A DNA stretch of 64,000 nt from Kosakonia arachidis (GCF_900116535.1 NZ_FPAU01000008.1:84108-148107), one strand, 5' to 3'. Shown: positions 1-11,603, numbered from the stretch's first letter. Numbers and translations: made by a program. The notes: a model not told the origin generated them from the sequence alone.

Positions 1-619
1 GATCCGCGTAATACAGCCCCGCCTTCAGAAATGAAATCTGTCCCTTAAACTCCAGCCCGTGCATATTAAAGAATGACAATGGCAACTGAATGTCATTCAT
101 ATGATGGGCAAAAAACATTCCCTGGTAGGCCAGGTTATGGACAGTAAAAACCGATTTTGCCGGGCGCCCTCGCGCCGCCAGATAGGCCGGAGCCAGCCCC
201 GCATGCCAGTCGTGCGCATGAACCACATCCGGGCGCCAGAAAGGATCCAACCCGGTTGCCATCTCGCTGCCCACCCAGCCGAGCAATGCAAAACGCAATA
301 CGTTGTCAGTATAGGCAAATAAATTTGTATCGTGATAAGGGCTGCCGGGGCGCTCATACAAATGCGGCGCGTCGATCAGGTAGATCCCTACTCCGTTGAA
401 ATGCCCAAACAGCAACGTGATGCGCCCGGCGAAGGTGTCGCGGCGGGTAACCACCTGAGCATCGCTCACGCCACGGCGAATATCCGGGAATGCAGGCAAC
501 AGTACGCGTGTATCAACACCACCGGCGATTTGCGCCGCAGGCAATGCACCAATAACGTCCGCCAGACCTCCGGTCTTCAGCAACGGAAACATTTCAGAAC
601 AGACATGTAAAACCTGCAT
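1..619 (-). CDS. glgA: Glycogen synthase GlgA (N-terminal part, cut by window edge)
   Basis: Transfers glucose from ADP-glucose to the non-reducing end of a growing alpha-1,4-glucan. It is a GT5 family enzyme in the cytoplasm. The first 206 residues are present and the frame is open to position 1. The N-terminus reads [20 protein letters not shown], with the KTGGLAD loop that binds ADP-glucose in the family, and the [11 protein letters not shown] motif follows. The ATG at 619 matches the usual start of the family. It lies 91 bases after glgC on the same strand and is the fourth gene of a glgBXCA operon. glgP would be expected next, outside the window. Confidence 0.96.
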   Translation of the reverse strand, partial: MQVLHVCSEMFPLLKTGGLADVIGALPAAQIAGGVDTRVLLPAFPDIRRGVSDAQVVTRRDTFAGRITLLFGHFNGVGIYLIDAPHLYERPGSPYHDTNLFAYTDNVLRFALLGWVGSEMATGLDPFWRPDVVHAHDWHAGLAPAYLAARGRPAKSVFTVHNLAYQGMFFAHHMNDIQLPLSFFNMHGLEFKGQISFLKAGLYYAD

Positions 620-710
620 TATCGCTCCTGTTCAAATCCATACGGCAAGGATGGCCGTCATAGGGGGAACCTTGCGTGGATCGCTTCCGCACAAGGTTTC
701 AAGTCACTTT

Positions 711-1994
711 TCAGCCTTGCTGTTTGCGTAGCATCTCTCGCGTTACCAGCACAATGCCCTCTTCGGAGCGGTAAAATCGGCGCGCATCCTCTTCTGCGTT
801 TTCACCGATTACAGTGCCTTCCGGGATCACACAACCTCTGTCGATAATGCAGCGGCGCAAACGGCAGGAGCGTCCTATCCAGACCTCCGGCAATAATATC
901 GACGAATCGATATTGCAGAAGGAGTTGACGCGTACGCGATAAAACAACACCGACTGCACAACGACCGAGCCTGAAATAACGCACCCACCAGAAACCAGCG
1001 AGTTCAGCGTCATACCGTGGCTACCCGATCGATCCTGCACAAATTTCGCCGGCGGTAGGGATTGATTATAGGTACGGATAGGCCAGTTTTGATCGTACAT
1101 ATCGAGTTCTGGCATCACCGACGCTAAATCGAGGTTCGCTTTCCAGTAAGCTTCAAGCGTTCCCACATCGCGCCAATAGGGTTCTGAACTCGGATCCGAT
1201 TGCACACAGGATTGAGGGAAAGGATGTGCATAGGCCATGCCAGATTTGACGATTTGCGGAATGATGTCTTTACCGAAGTCGTGGCTGGAGTTCTCGTTTT
1301 TATCATCCTCCTCCAGCAGGTCGTACAGATATTCGGCATCAAAAATATAGATGCCCATACTGGCCAGCGCTTTGCTGTCATCTCCGGGCATAGAGGGCGG
1401 ATTCGCCGGTTTTTCGACGAAATCGACTACCTTGTCCTGCTCATCAACCGCCATCACACCAAAAGCGGTTGCTTCGTTAATGGGCACCGGCAGGCAGGCC
1501 ACGGTGCAACGCGCCCCTTTTTCGACATGGTCGAGCAGCATGCGCGAATAATCCTGTTTGTAAATGTGGTCGCCTGCCAGAATGACGATATATTCCGCGC
1601 GATAGCGGCGAATAATATCGAGGTTCTGCGTCACCGCATCTGCCGTGCCGCGATACCAGTTTTCACCATGCACGCGCTGCTGTGCAGGCAGCAAGTCGAC
1701 AAACTCGTTCATCTCGTTATTGAAGAAAGACCAGCCGCGCTGAATATGCTGAACCAGCGTGTGGGATTGGTACTGGGTAATCACCCCAATACGACGGATA
1801 CCAGAGTTGATGCAGTTAGAGAGCGCAAAATCGATGATGCGGAATTTACCGCCGAAATGAACCGCCGGCTTGGCGCGTTTTTTTGTTAAATCTTTCAGAC
1901 GTGTTCCACGCCCACCCGCCAAAATCAGAGCAACGGATTTCAAGGGCAACTGGCGCGCTAACATTGTAGGGTCGTTCTTATCTAATCTCACCAT
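711..1994 (-). CDS. glgC: Glucose-1-phosphate adenylyltransferase (ADP-glucose pyrophosphorylase)
   Basis: Makes ADP-glucose from ATP and glucose-1-phosphate, the committed and allosterically controlled step of bacterial glycogen synthesis. It has 427 residues against 431 in E. coli, being slightly short at the C-terminus. Visible are the nucleotide-binding loop [11 protein letters not shown] (residues 26-36), Lys39 of the fructose-1,6-bisphosphate site, the FVEKPANPP glucose-1-phosphate segment, and a C-terminal left-handed beta-helix region. The open frame continues 38 codons upstream to 2108, overlapping the end of glgX. The start at 1994 (MVRLDKND) was chosen because it aligns with the family start and leaves a 14-base gap to glgX. 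Confidence 0.97.
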   Translation of the reverse strand: MVRLDKNDPTMLARQLPLKSVALILAGGRGTRLKDLTKKRAKPAVHFGGKFRIIDFALSNCINSGIRRIGVITQYQSHTLVQHIQRGWSFFNNEMNEFVDLLPAQQRVHGENWYRGTADAVTQNLDIIRRYRAEYIVILAGDHIYKQDYSRMLLDHVEKGARCTVACLPVPINEATAFGVMAVDEQDKVVDFVEKPANPPSMPGDDSKALASMGIYIFDAEYLYDLLEEDDKNENSSHDFGKDIIPQIVKSGMAYAHPFPQSCVQSDPSSEPYWRDVGTLEAYWKANLDLASVMPELDMYDQNWPIRTYNQSLPPAKFVQDRSGSHGMTLNSLVSGGCVISGSVVVQSVLFYRVRVNSFCNIDSSILLPEVWIGRSCRLRRCIIDRGCVIPEGTVIGENAEEDARRFYRSEEGIVLVTREMLRKQQG

Positions 1995-2008
1995 GACAGA
2001 CTCCGTTT

Positions 2009-3985
2009 TTATGACCGCTGAAAAACGCAAACTCCATGCGCAGGCCCATGCCAGGCAGTTATCACTACCGGATTGTCCTCTCCGGCAAAGGGAGGAATAG
2101 CGTGCCATCCCCCTCGTGGCAAAACCATTTCAGCAACATCGCTGGTTGCGTTGATGGCAATTAAAATCGTATCGGAGAGCAGAATTTGTATGCACAGAGC
2201 ACCATGCTGCCACGCCTGCGTCGTCAACGGTTGTCCGGCATGATCCAGCCAGGCTACGCTGCCGTCCCCTTCTTCCCACCAGACGTCACGAGTCAATGCG
2301 GGGATCCGTTGACGTAACTGGATAAGCGCGGCAGTGAAGTGCATTAGCCAGCTATCCGAGTGCTGCCAGCTCAGCCACGTCAGCACGTTATCCTGACAGT
2401 ACGCATTATTATTACCGTGCTGGCTGTGCCCCATTTCATCTCCGGCCATTAGCATCGGCGTTCCCTGAGAAAGCAGCAGCGTGGTCAGCAGAGCATGCAC
2501 GCTGGCGCGCCGCCGTTCGACCACATCAAAACTGCCGCCCAATCCCTCGTGGCCATGATTATTGCTGTAATTGTTGTCGGTGCCGTCGCGATTGTCCTCG
2601 CCGTTCGCCTCGTTATGCTTGTGGCTAAAGCAGACGCAATCACGCAAGGTAAAACCATCATGCGCGGTGATCAGATTGATCGAAGCCGATGGCAAACGGC
2701 CCGCACGTTTAAACAGATCGCTGGAGGCAGCAAACCGCCCGGCCAACTCGCCCAGCGATAGCGATTGTTCCAGCCAAAAACGTCGCGTCGCGTCGCGGAA
2801 ATGATCGTTCCATTCGGCAAACGGCGCGGGGAAATTCCCCACCTGGTAGCCGCCAGGGCCGATATCCCATGGCTCGGCGATCAGTTTCAGATCGCAAAGC
2901 AGCGGATCGTTTTTGATTGCGGTAAACAGCGGCGCCTGCGGATCGAAATCTGGTGTGCGCCCCATCACTGTCGCCAGATCGAAGCGAAAACCGTCAACGT
3001 GGAATGTTTCCACCCAGTAGCGCAGGCAGGCATGCGCATAGTCCACGCCTGCGGGGTGGCTCAGATTCAGCGTGTTGCCACATCCGCTCCAGTTGTGGTA
3101 ATCGCCATCGTCTCTGATCCAATAATAGGTACTGTTATCAATGCCGCGCAGGGAAAAAGTCGGCCCACCGAGATCGGTTTCGGCGTTGTGATTAAGCACA
3201 ATATCGAGGATCACTTCGATCCCCGCCTGATGCAGTGCCCTCACGGCTTCGCGAAACTCATTGATGGCCTGTTGCGGATCGCTGGCATAGTGCGGATGGA
3301 GCGCAAACGGTGCCAACGGGTTATAGCCCCAGTAATTAGAAAGCCCCAGCCGTTGCAGGCGCGGCTCACTGACAAAATGGGCGACGGGCAGTAGCTCCAG
3401 GGCGGTGATACCAAGCTGCTTAAACCAGTCGAGCATCAATGGGTGCCCTAGCGCCTTATAAGTGCCACGGATATTTTTCGCCAACTGAGGATGAAGCCAG
3501 GTGAGCCCTTTGACGTGCGCTTCGTAAATGATGGTATTGCCCCACGGCGTGCGCGGCGGCCTATCGCCTTGCCAGTCGAACGCGTCATGTACCACCACGC
3601 TGCGCAAGCCAAGCGAGGCATTATCGTGAGGATCCGGCGAATCATAGCCGTCATGGAACAGCGGGCTATCAACGACTTCGCCGTCGATGCGTTTCGCGCA
3701 GGGGTCGAGCAAAAGTTTTGCCGGATTGAAACGGTGGCCTCGCGCCGGTTCCCAGGGACCATGTACGCGGTAGCCATAATGCAGGCCGGGTTTTGCGCCG
3801 CTGAGAAAACCATGCCAGATATCACCGGTGCGGCCAGGCAGATCGACGCGCTGTTCATTACCTTCGTCATCGAACAGGCACAACTCGACGCGCTCCGCAT
3901 GGGCGGAAAACAGCGTAAAATTAACGCCGCCCGCCAACACTTCTGCGCCGGGCGGCAAGGATTGCCCCACCGTCAGCTTCGTCAT
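2009..3985 (-). CDS. glgX: Glycogen debranching enzyme GlgX
   Basis: Hydrolyses alpha-1,6 branches of phosphorylase-trimmed limit dextrins, releasing short maltodextrins. It is a GH13 family enzyme of 658 residues, as expected for the family. An N-terminal CBM48-like domain (about 1-150) precedes the catalytic barrel. The four GH13 signatures are present: DIVLNH (261-266), GFRFDLA with the nucleophile Asp336, AEPWD with the acid Glu371, and a later ITAHDGFTL segment. Its start overlaps the end of glgB by 4 bases, so translation is probably coupled. Confidence 0.97.
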   Translation of the reverse strand: MTKLTVGQSLPPGAEVLAGGVNFTLFSAHAERVELCLFDDEGNEQRVDLPGRTGDIWHGFLSGAKPGLHYGYRVHGPWEPARGHRFNPAKLLLDPCAKRIDGEVVDSPLFHDGYDSPDPHDNASLGLRSVVVHDAFDWQGDRPPRTPWGNTIIYEAHVKGLTWLHPQLAKNIRGTYKALGHPLMLDWFKQLGITALELLPVAHFVSEPRLQRLGLSNYWGYNPLAPFALHPHYASDPQQAINEFREAVRALHQAGIEVILDIVLNHNAETDLGGPTFSLRGIDNSTYYWIRDDGDYHNWSGCGNTLNLSHPAGVDYAHACLRYWVETFHVDGFRFDLATVMGRTPDFDPQAPLFTAIKNDPLLCDLKLIAEPWDIGPGGYQVGNFPAPFAEWNDHFRDATRRFWLEQSLSLGELAGRFAASSDLFKRAGRLPSASINLITAHDGFTLRDCVCFSHKHNEANGEDNRDGTDNNYSNNHGHEGLGGSFDVVERRRASVHALLTTLLLSQGTPMLMAGDEMGHSQHGNNNAYCQDNVLTWLSWQHSDSWLMHFTAALIQLRQRIPALTRDVWWEEGDGSVAWLDHAGQPLTTQAWQHGALCIQILLSDTILIAINATSDVAEMVLPRGGWHAIPPFAGEDNPVVITAWHGPAHGVCVFQRS

Positions 3986-6168
3986 TCCCCCTCCCGCACC
4001 AGCCAGATAGTCGCCAGCGGCGGTAACGTCAACAGCAGCGAGTGTTCACGCCCCCGGTTAGCAATCGCATCGCTGTGTACCACGCCGCCATTACCGGTAT
4101 TACTGCCGTGGTAGTGCATCGAATCGGTGTTTAACTCTTCGCGCCAGCGGCCGGGCTGATTGATACCAAAGCGATAATCGTGGCGCGGCACCGGGGTAAA
4201 GTTACTGGCGACAATGATTTCGTTGCCCTGCTTGTCGCGCCGCACAAAGACAAATACCGATGCTTCATGATCATCGACCACCAGCCATTCAAAACCGTAT
4301 GGGTCAAAATCCAGTTCATGCAGCGCTTTGTGGTGACGGTAGCAATGGTTCATATCGCGCACCAGCCGCTGTACGCCATGGTGCCAGTTATCACCGCCCT
4401 CAAGAAGATGCCAGTCCAGGCTGCCGTCGTGATTCCACTCGCGTCCCTGGGCAAATTCATTGCCCATAAACAGTAATTTTTTGCCAGGGAAGGCCCACAT
4501 CCACGCGTAGTAAGCACGCAAATTGGCAAACTTTTGCCAGGCATCGCCGGGCATCCTGTCGAGGATCGATTTCTTACCGTGAACCACTTCGTCATGGGAC
4601 AGCGGCAGGATAAAGTTTTCGCTGTAGTTATAGAGAATGCCGAAAGTGAGCTTATCGTGGTGGTACTTGCGATACACCGGATCGAGCTTCATGTAGCCCA
4701 GCGTGTCGTGCATCCAGCCCAGATTCCACTTGTACCAGAAGCCAAGTCCGCCCTGAGAAGGCGGCCGCGAAACGCCAGCAAAATCGGTGGACTCTTCCGC
4801 CATACTGACGACGCCCGGTGTCTGCTCGCCAAGAATGCGGTTGGTGTTGCGTAGAAATTCAATCGCTTCCAGATTTTCACGGCCGCCGTACTCATTGGGG
4901 ATCCACTCACCCTCTTTGCGGCTGTAGTCGCGGTAGATCATTGAGGCCACCGCATCGACGCGCAGTGCATCAATACCGAAGCGTTCGATCCAGTAGAGCG
5001 CATTGCCTACCAGATAGTTACTCACTTCGCGGCGCCCGTAGTTATAGATCAGTGTGTTCCAGTCCTGATGATAACCTTCACGCGGATCGCTGTGCTCATA
5101 CAACTTCGTCCCGTCAAACTCAGCCAGGCCAAAATCGTCCGACGGGAAATGACCCGGCACCCAGTCGAGGATCACCCCCAGCCCGGCAGCATGAGCGGTA
5201 TGAATGAAGTGCAGAAAATCATCGCGGGTGCCAAAGCGACGGGTCGGCGCGTATAGCCCGGTCGGCTGATAGCCCCAACTGCCATCAAAGGGGTGCTCAT
5301 TCACCGGCATCAATTCAAGGTGGGTAAATCCCATCCATTTAGCATACGGAACCAGTTGATCGGCCAGTTCACGATAGCTGAGCCAGAAGTTATTGTCGGT
5401 GTGACGACGCCAGGAACCCAAATGCACCTCATAAATACTGATTGGCGCATCAAACTGGTTTGCCTGTTTACGTTCATCGCTCTGGGTTTTCTTACCCGGC
5501 AGACCGCAGATCAGCGAGGCGCTGTCCGGACGCATCTGGGCTTCAAAGGCATAAGGATCAGCCTTAATTTTCAACCTTCCGTTTGCATCACGGATCTCGA
5601 ATTTATAGAGCTGACCGTTGAGCGCGCCAGGGATAAATAGCTCCCAGACCCCGGTTTCACGACGCAGGCGCATCGGATGACGGCGACCGTCCCAGTAGTT
5701 GAACTGCCCAACCACCGAAACCCGTTGCGCATTCGGCGCCCAGACAGCGAATCGCGTTCCCACCACGCCATCCATCGTATCAGCATGCGCACCCAACGTT
5801 TCATAGGGGCGCAAATGCGTTCCTTCACTGAGTAGCCAGCTATCCAAATCCTGCAATAGCGGGCCGAAACGATAGGGATCATCAATCAGATTCTGCTGAC
5901 CATGCCAGGTCACAGCAAATTGATAACGGAAAGGTTTTTTGCGGCGCTCCATCACGCCGCTGAAGAAGCCCCGTGAATCCAGGCACTCCAGTTGTCCCAC
6001 TTTACGCCCGGTTTTCGGCTCAATGACCCACACTTCAGTGGCGTCAGGCAACAGAGCGCGAACTTCAATACCGGCGTCGGTACAATGCATGCCAAGAACG
6101 GAAAAAGGATCGGCAAAGTGGCCGGAAATCAGTGCGTTAATCACGTCTCTGTCAATATGAACAGACAT
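3982..6168 (-). CDS. glgB: 1,4-alpha-glucan branching enzyme GlgB
   Basis: Introduces alpha-1,6 branches into glycogen. It has 728 residues, equal to the E. coli enzyme: an N-terminal N1 domain, a CBM48, and a GH13 barrel with the [10 protein letters not shown] nucleophile region (Asp405 by family numbering), MAEESTDF for the general acid, and [11 protein letters not shown]. The open frame begins at 6216, but the ATG at 6168 ([11 protein letters not shown]) follows an AGGATG ribosome site by a normal distance and matches the family start. It is the first gene of the glg operon, and the promoter should lie in 6169-6385. Confidence 0.97.
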   Translation of the reverse strand: MSVHIDRDVINALISGHFADPFSVLGMHCTDAGIEVRALLPDATEVWVIEPKTGRKVGQLECLDSRGFFSGVMERRKKPFRYQFAVTWHGQQNLIDDPYRFGPLLQDLDSWLLSEGTHLRPYETLGAHADTMDGVVGTRFAVWAPNAQRVSVVGQFNYWDGRRHPMRLRRETGVWELFIPGALNGQLYKFEIRDANGRLKIKADPYAFEAQMRPDSASLICGLPGKKTQSDERKQANQFDAPISIYEVHLGSWRRHTDNNFWLSYRELADQLVPYAKWMGFTHLELMPVNEHPFDGSWGYQPTGLYAPTRRFGTRDDFLHFIHTAHAAGLGVILDWVPGHFPSDDFGLAEFDGTKLYEHSDPREGYHQDWNTLIYNYGRREVSNYLVGNALYWIERFGIDALRVDAVASMIYRDYSRKEGEWIPNEYGGRENLEAIEFLRNTNRILGEQTPGVVSMAEESTDFAGVSRPPSQGGLGFWYKWNLGWMHDTLGYMKLDPVYRKYHHDKLTFGILYNYSENFILPLSHDEVVHGKKSILDRMPGDAWQKFANLRAYYAWMWAFPGKKLLFMGNEFAQGREWNHDGSLDWHLLEGGDNWHHGVQRLVRDMNHCYRHHKALHELDFDPYGFEWLVVDDHEASVFVFVRRDKQGNEIIVASNFTPVPRHDYRFGINQPGRWREELNTDSMHYHGSNTGNGGVVHSDAIANRGREHSLLLTLPPLATIWLVREGE

Positions 6169-6385
6169 GGCTTTCATCCTGTTATGGTGGTATCGCGCTT
6201 TCCACCGTCGTTTCACACGGTTGCGATACTTTTTGAACCTGAACGGAGCAGCACAAATGTGCGCATCCTCAATGCTCCGTCCCGCTTTCAGGCAAGGTGT
6301 TCAGACACCTTACTTAAAGCATAGCCAACACTTTTCAATTTCTGAGAAAATAAACACACAACAACATTTTCCGGCAAAAACGCAT

Positions 6386-6413
6386 AAAAAAAGGTGCCGA
6401 AGCACCCTTTTTT
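6386..6413 (-). terminator. Rho-independent terminator after asd
   Basis: GGTGC (6393-6397) and GCACC (6402-6406) pair around a CGAA loop, flanked by runs of A and T on either side. Read on the minus strand this ends asd transcription 11-30 bases after the stop. The flanking A and T runs would also let it act on the other strand. Confidence 0.85.
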
Positions 6414-6423
6414 TATTTTTCGT

Positions 6424-7530
6424 TTACGCCAGTTGGCGCAACATTCGACGCAATGGTTCCGCTGCGCCCCACAATAGCTGGTCACCAACGGTAAAGGCGG
6501 AGAGGAACTCCGGCCCCATGTTCAGTTTACGCAGACGGCCAACCGGCGTGGTCAGCGTGCCGGTGACAGCCGCAGGTGTCAGTTCACGCATGCTGATTTC
6601 GCGATCATTCGGCACCACTTTTGCCCACGGGTTATGTGCAGCTAGCAGCTCTTCCACCGTCGGAATCGACACGTCTTTTTTCAGTTTGATGGTAAACGCC
6701 TGACTATGGCAGCGCAGCGCGCCGATACGTACGCACAGACCATCAACCGGAATGGTGGACGCCGTGTTGAGAATTTTGTTGGTTTCAGCCTGGCCTTTCC
6801 ACTCTTCGCGGCTCTGGCCGTTATCGAGCTGTTTGTCGATCCACGGGATCAGGCTGCCTGCCAGCGGTACGCCAAAGTTATCAACAGACAGCTCTCCGCT
6901 GCGGGTCAATGCTGTGACTTTGCGCTCAATGTCGAGGATAGCCGAAGCCGGATCTGCCAGCTCTGCCGCCACATGGCTGTGCAACTGGCCCATCTGCGTC
7001 AGCAGTTCGCGCATATGACGTGCGCCGCCACCAGAAGCTGCCTGGTAGGTCGCGACAGAGACCCATTCCACCAGATCATTAGCGAACAGACCGCCCAGCG
7101 ACATCAGCATCAGGCTGACAGTACAGTTGCCGCCAACAAAAGTTTTGATGCCATTATTCAGGCCGTCATTGATGACTGCCTGGTTAACCGGGTCGAGGAT
7201 AATAATGGCGTCATCTTTCATGCGTAAAGAAGATGCTGCGTCGATCCAGTAACCCTGCCAGCCGCTTTCACGGAGCTTTGGATAGATTTCATTGGTATAA
7301 TCGCCGCCCTGGCAGGTGACAATGATGTCGAGTGCCTTCAGCGCTTCCAGGTTGAACGCGTCCTGAAGCGTACCTGCTGCATGGCCGCCAAACGCTGGTG
7401 CAGCCTGCCCAAACTGGGAAGTGGAAAAGAAGACAGGGCGAATGGCGTCGAAATCGCGCTCCTCAACCATGCGTTGCATGAGTACAGAGCCGACCATTCC
7501 ACGCCAGCCGATAAAACCAACATTTTTCAT
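6424..7530 (-). CDS. asd: Aspartate-semialdehyde dehydrogenase
   Basis: NADPH-dependent reduction of L-aspartyl phosphate to aspartate semialdehyde, the branch-point step for lysine, diaminopimelate, threonine and methionine. It has 368 residues, one more than E. coli. The Rossmann start [15 protein letters not shown] and the active-site Cys136 in [10 protein letters not shown] are intact, with a conserved RCHSQAF segment later. The frame is open to 7614, but the ATG at 7530 is the family start. It stands alone with its own terminator and is divergent from yhgN. Confidence 0.98.
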   Translation of the reverse strand: MKNVGFIGWRGMVGSVLMQRMVEERDFDAIRPVFFSTSQFGQAAPAFGGHAAGTLQDAFNLEALKALDIIVTCQGGDYTNEIYPKLRESGWQGYWIDAASSLRMKDDAIIILDPVNQAVINDGLNNGIKTFVGGNCTVSLMLMSLGGLFANDLVEWVSVATYQAASGGGARHMRELLTQMGQLHSHVAAELADPASAILDIERKVTALTRSGELSVDNFGVPLAGSLIPWIDKQLDNGQSREEWKGQAETNKILNTASTIPVDGLCVRIGALRCHSQAFTIKLKKDVSIPTVEELLAAHNPWAKVVPNDREISMRELTPAAVTGTLTTPVGRLRKLNMGPEFLSAFTVGDQLLWGAAEPLRRMLRQLA

Positions 7531-7705
7531 AGCGAAAGTTCCTGCAGAGGTATGTGCTGAAGATGTGTACCAGTATCCCACTGGGCCAGTGCTCACATTA
7601 CAAAATGCAGCCAAAGTCGCAAGTGAAATTAATCAATGATAGCGAATGCATCAGAAACGCGGCTAATTACTGCAAGTTTGCCGCCAGTGTCAGGGATAAT
7701 AATAA
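7531..7705. promoter_or_regulatory. Divergent asd / yhgN intergenic region
   Basis: This 175-base space separates the divergent starts of asd and yhgN and must carry both promoters. I see no clear operator or consensus hexamers. The start of yhgN is preceded by a weak ribosome site (GGGATAATAATAA). Confidence 0.5.
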
Positions 7706-8299
7706 ATGAGTGAAATCATCTCCGCAGCGGTGTTGTTGATCCTGATAATGGATCCGTTAGGCAACCTGCCCATCTTTATGTCGGTGTTAAAACATACCGA
7801 GCCGAAACGCCGCCGGGCGATTATGATCCGCGAACTGCTGATCGCCCTGCTGGTGATGTTTATCTTCCTGTTTGCCGGGGAGAAAATCCTCGCATTGCTT
7901 AATTTACGTGCGGAAACGGTATCGATTTCCGGCGGCATTATTCTGTTTCTGATCGCCATTAAGATGATCTTCCCCAGCGAAACCGGCAGCAGCTCCGGTC
8001 TGCCGGCCGGTGAAGAACCGTTTATCGTACCGCTGGCGATTCCGCTGGTCGCTGGCCCTACTCTACTGGCAACGCTGATGCTGCTTTCACATCAGTATCC
8101 AAACCAAATGAGCCACCTGGTGATTGCGCTATTAATCGCCTGGGGCGGAACGGTCGCCATTTTGCTGCAATCGACGCTGTTTTTACGCCTGCTCGGCGAG
8201 AAAGGGGTGAATGCGCTGGAACGCCTGATGGGGTTGGTTCTGGTGATGCTCGCCACCCAGATGTTCCTCGATGGCATTCGGGTGTGGATGAAGGGTTAA
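7706..8299 (+). CDS. yhgN: MarC-family inner membrane protein YhgN
   Basis: A 197-residue, strongly hydrophobic protein of the MarC/UPF0056 family, with about six membrane segments. The family pattern MDPLGNLPIF occurs near the N-terminus and a similar LAIPLVAGPTLLATLM re-entrant-like segment occurs near residues 110-130. The family is annotated as putative neutral amino acid or antibiotic-related transporters, but the substrate is not established. It is monocistronic and converges on gntU across a shared terminator. Confidence 0.93.
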   Translation: MSEIISAAVLLILIMDPLGNLPIFMSVLKHTEPKRRRAIMIRELLIALLVMFIFLFAGEKILALLNLRAETVSISGGIILFLIAIKMIFPSETGSSSGLPAGEEPFIVPLAIPLVAGPTLLATLMLLSHQYPNQMSHLVIALLIAWGGTVAILLQSTLFLRLLGEKGVNALERLMGLVLVMLATQMFLDGIRVWMKG

Positions 8300-8383
8300 C
8301 AACTGAAACGCCGGGGGGGAGTTTTGCCTTATCTGGCCTACTGATATTGATAACAATCGACAAGACAGCTAAACAAATCCATA

Positions 8384-8416
8384 AAAAAGGCAGCACCCAA
8401 ACGGCGCTGCCTTTTT
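8384..8416. terminator. Bidirectional terminator between yhgN and gntU
   Basis: GGCAGC (8389-8394) pairs with GCTGCC (8406-8411). A-rich sequence lies to the left and TTTTT to the right, so it can stop both yhgN (plus) and gntU (minus) transcripts. Confidence 0.85.
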
Positions 8417-8429
8417 CTTTACGAAGAAC

Positions 8430-9770
8430 TTAACTCAACAATGTGAAAGCAATCATCCCGATAATGGCACCGATGGTACCGAGGATGGTTTCCATCATTG
8501 TCCAGGTCTTCAGCGTTTGTGCTTCGGTTGCGCCGGTAAAACGGCCATACAGCCAGAAACCCGCGTCGTTCACGTGACTCACGACGATAGAACCGCCCGC
8601 GATACAGATCGAGAGTGCCGCCATCTGCGCGCCGTTGAAGTGCAGTTGTTCAATCACCGGCATCACCAGGCCGACCGCCGTCAGACAGGCAACGGTTGCA
8701 GAACCCTGAATAATGCGCACCGCCGCCGCCAGCACAAAGCAGGTAATCGCGATAGGCAGACCCATTCCGGTCAGCGCTTCACCCAACGCCGGCCCCACGC
8801 CTGAGTCAACCAGTACCTGTTTGAACACACCGCCTGCACCGATCACCAACAGAATAATACCCGCCGGTTGCAGTGCGTGGCCGCAGATTTCCATAACACG
8901 ATCTTTTGGCATCCCCTGACGCATCGCCAGGCCGTAAATCGCCACCAGGCATGCCACAAGGATCGCGGTGAACGGATGACCAATAAATTCCAGCCAGTTG
9001 TACAGGTTGCTGCCTTCAGTAACAAAACGTGCAGCAATTGTCTTCATCCCTACCAGCACCAGCGGCAACAGGATCAGCGACAAGCTGAACGCGAAGGATG
9101 GCATTTTGCCTTCGCCAAGATGCGGCTCATTTACCTCATCAGGAATGTGCAGTTCGACATAACGGCTGATGAAGTTGCCCCACAGCGGGCCAGCAATCAG
9201 CATGCCCGGAATGGCCGCACACAGGCCAATCAGGATCATCCAGCCGAAATCAGCGTGCATCTGCGAAGCCAGCAGCATCGGTGCTGGCCCCGGCAGCAGA
9301 AAAGCCGCCGCTGCCGCAACACCGGCAAACAGTGGAATCACCAGTTTCACCAGGTTGGTACCCGTATGGCGCGCCATTGAGAAAGCAACGCTAATCAGCA
9401 ACACAATCGCCACTTCAAAAAACAGCGGCAATGCGCAAATCAGCCCGGCCAGACCAATCGCATAATGCGCGCGGCTGTGGCCGAAAGATTTCAGCATCTT
9501 GACGGCAATTTGGTCCACCGCCCCGGTTTCATGCAGGATTTTGCCGAACATTGCGCCAAGCGCGACCACAATCGCCAAAAAGCCGAGCGTTCCACCCATC
9601 CCTTTTTCCATGGTTTGCGCGATTTTAATCAGCGGCATACCGGAAAAAAGCCCTGCACCAATAGAAACCACCATCAAAGCAACGAAAGCATGCATACGTG
9701 CTTTCATCACTAAAAACAACAGTAACAGCACGGAGCCGACTGCTGTTAAAACCAGAGTTAATGTACTCAC
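8430..9770 (-). CDS. gntU: Low-affinity gluconate transporter GntU
   Basis: Gluconate:H+ symporter of the GntP family in the inner membrane. It has 446 residues, the same length as E. coli GntU, with some 12 hydrophobic segments. Characteristic stretches such as GILHETGAVDQIA-like FGKILHETGAV and VPGPAPMLLA-like LPGPAPMLLA are present. Its start overlaps the end of gntK by 4 bases, giving the gntKU operon order, so it is likely controlled by GntR through the operators at 10331-10357. Confidence 0.96.
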   Translation of the reverse strand: MSTLTLVLTAVGSVLLLLFLVMKARMHAFVALMVVSIGAGLFSGMPLIKIAQTMEKGMGGTLGFLAIVVALGAMFGKILHETGAVDQIAVKMLKSFGHSRAHYAIGLAGLICALPLFFEVAIVLLISVAFSMARHTGTNLVKLVIPLFAGVAAAAAFLLPGPAPMLLASQMHADFGWMILIGLCAAIPGMLIAGPLWGNFISRYVELHIPDEVNEPHLGEGKMPSFAFSLSLILLPLVLVGMKTIAARFVTEGSNLYNWLEFIGHPFTAILVACLVAIYGLAMRQGMPKDRVMEICGHALQPAGIILLVIGAGGVFKQVLVDSGVGPALGEALTGMGLPIAITCFVLAAAVRIIQGSATVACLTAVGLVMPVIEQLHFNGAQMAALSICIAGGSIVVSHVNDAGFWLYGRFTGATEAQTLKTWTMMETILGTIGAIIGMIAFTLLS

Positions 9771-10300
9771 TGCGCATTGCCTTTGCTAATAATCTCAATG
9801 GTGCTGGCAACAACACCTTCCAGCGGCTGGTCGATATCAACAACCAGAACATCGCGCTCGTCGGCACCAGGCTCTTCAAGGGTGTCAAACTGCGTGACCA
9901 GCATTTGCGTTTTAAAGAAGTGGCCTTTACGCGCCTTCAGGCGGCTTTCGATAACATCGAAATCCCCTTTCATATAGATGAAGGAGAGGTTCGGGTTACC
10001 GTCGCGCAGCAGGTCGCGATAGTGCTTTTTCAGTGCTGAGCAAACAATCAGCGACACTTTATTGGTGCGCTGCATGGCGAAAGCGGCATCATTCAGCGCC
10101 TGCAACCACGGTTTGCGGTCGTCGTCGTTGAGCGGTTCGCCGGAGGCCATTTTCATGATATTGCTGCGCGGATGGAGGAAATCGCCATCGAGAAACGCGG
10201 CATGTAACTGATGCGCCACTTCGCTGGCGACAGCAGATTTGCCACTGCCCGAAACGCCCATCAGGATATAAATGTGGTGATCAAAGTTCGTCGTGCTCAA
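9767..10300 (-). CDS. gntK: Thermoresistant gluconokinase GntK
   Basis: Phosphorylates gluconate to 6-phosphogluconate for the Entner-Doudoroff and pentose phosphate routes. It has 177 residues with a P-loop GVSGSGKS at 15-22 and the family segment DGDFLHPRSN. I place the start at the TTG at 10300 (MSTTNFDHH), which follows a G-rich ribosome site. The frame is open to another TTG at 10315, but those five codons are not family-like. It is the first gene of gntKU. Confidence 0.95.
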   Translation of the reverse strand: MSTTNFDHHIYILMGVSGSGKSAVASEVAHQLHAAFLDGDFLHPRSNIMKMASGEPLNDDDRKPWLQALNDAAFAMQRTNKVSLIVCSALKKHYRDLLRDGNPNLSFIYMKGDFDVIESRLKARKGHFFKTQMLVTQFDTLEEPGADERDVLVVDIDQPLEGVVASTIEIISKGNAQ

Positions 10301-10330
10301 GGGTAGCCCCCACAAAGTGCAAGAGTGAAT

Positions 10331-10357
10331 TGTTACGGGTAACTGTTATCGGTAACA
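10331..10357 (-). promoter_or_regulatory. Tandem GntR operators of gntKU
   Basis: Two adjacent 14-base sites, TGTTACGGGTAACT (10331-10344) and TGTTATCGGTAACA (10344-10357), share one base. Each is an imperfect palindrome of the GTTACCsGTAAC type known for GntR in E. coli. They lie 31-57 bases upstream of the gntK start and would give gluconate-relieved repression by the adjacent gntR product. Confidence 0.85.
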
Positions 10358-10437
10358 TTGTCATGCTGGGGTCAGGGAGAAGCAATATGCATTCGTGACA
10401 GAGATAAATAAGTGTGAGCTACTTCAAATTTGTCAGA

Positions 10438-11433
10438 CTAAATAGATCCACCCGGTGACAAAGTGAAACCTAAATCTAACATTTTCGGCGTAATTGCTTC
10501 ACCGCGAATGCGCGCCAGTAAGCGCTCTGCGCCAATGCGCCCCATGCGCTCACGTGGCGTCAGGACGCTCGCCAGACGCGGCTCCATCACCTGACCGATA
10601 TCGTGACCGTGGAACCCGGCAATCGCCATATCTTCCGGGATCCGCAGCCCCAGACGCTGGCACTCAAACGCGGCACCGACAGCAAGGTCATCGTTGGTAC
10701 AGAAAATCCCGTCCAGTTGCGGGTACTCGCGGCGCGCCTGACGCATCAGTTCTATCCCTGACGTATAAGAGGATGACTGCTCCATCATGACACTGTATGG
10801 CGTTAGCCCGGCATCCAGCATCGCCTGCTCGTAACCCTGCTGTTTGATGATAGTACGTTCGTCCAGACGTGCGCCGAGATACGCCACGTGCCGGTGCCCG
10901 CGTGCGAGAATGGCGGCAGTCATCTGCCGCGCGGCTTCGAAGTTGTCAAAACCCACAGCGATATCAATGCACGGTGAACTGCTGTCCATCAGTTCCACCA
11001 CCGGAATACCCGCTACCTGAATCATCTTCAGCGTGCGCGCGGTGTGTTTGCGTTCGGTGAGGATCAGCCCGTCGATATTCCACGAAAGCATCGATTCCAG
11101 ACGTTCCTCTTCCATCTCCGGTTTATAACCGTAGTGGGCAAGCATCGTCTGATAGCCGTGCGCGTCAGTCACGCTTTCAATACCGCGTAAAACTTCGGCG
11201 AAAACCTGGTTGGTCAAAGAGGGAAGCAGAACGCCAACAGCCCGGCTGGTGGCATTGGAGAGAATATCGGGAGCGCGATTGGGGATATAACCCAGTTCAT
11301 CAAGTGCAGCGGCGATTTTGCCACGTAATGCCTCGGAAACCTGCTCCGGGTTACGTAAAAACCGGCTGACCGTCATTTTGGTCACACCAACGCGATCGGC
11401 CACATCCTGAAGTACGGGTCTTTTCTTTTTCAT
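10438..11433 (-). CDS. gntR: Gluconate operon repressor GntR (LacI family)
   Basis: LacI/GalR-type repressor of 331 residues that binds the paired operators upstream of gntK and is released by gluconate. The N-terminal helix-turn-helix is DVADRVGVTKMTVSRFL (about residues 9-26), the hinge ends at NAPDILSNATSRA-like sequence, and a periplasmic-binding-like effector domain follows. The frame extends to 11490, but the ATG at 11433 (MKKKRPVL) matches the family start. It is transcribed separately, upstream of gntKU on the same strand. Confidence 0.97.
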   Translation of the reverse strand: MKKKRPVLQDVADRVGVTKMTVSRFLRNPEQVSEALRGKIAAALDELGYIPNRAPDILSNATSRAVGVLLPSLTNQVFAEVLRGIESVTDAHGYQTMLAHYGYKPEMEEERLESMLSWNIDGLILTERKHTARTLKMIQVAGIPVVELMDSSSPCIDIAVGFDNFEAARQMTAAILARGHRHVAYLGARLDERTIIKQQGYEQAMLDAGLTPYSVMMEQSSSYTSGIELMRQARREYPQLDGIFCTNDDLAVGAAFECQRLGLRIPEDMAIAGFHGHDIGQVMEPRLASVLTPRERMGRIGAERLLARIRGEAITPKMLDLGFTLSPGGSI

Positions 11434-11530
11434 CGTCCTGACATTTTTATCTGAGAGAGAGTTCCTCAGTTTATCACGGACAATATGCAACCTTCCGGTA
11501 ATTACCGAAAGGTTGCGTTATTTATTCAAC

Positions 11531-11596
<66 letters not shown>

Positions 11597-11603
11597 AATC
11601 AGA

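Noticed and set aside
1200..1889. A 229-codon plus-strand open frame across glgC
   Set aside because: It is antisense to the conserved glgC frame, has no ribosome site or family features, and is explained by codon bias of the gene on the other strand.
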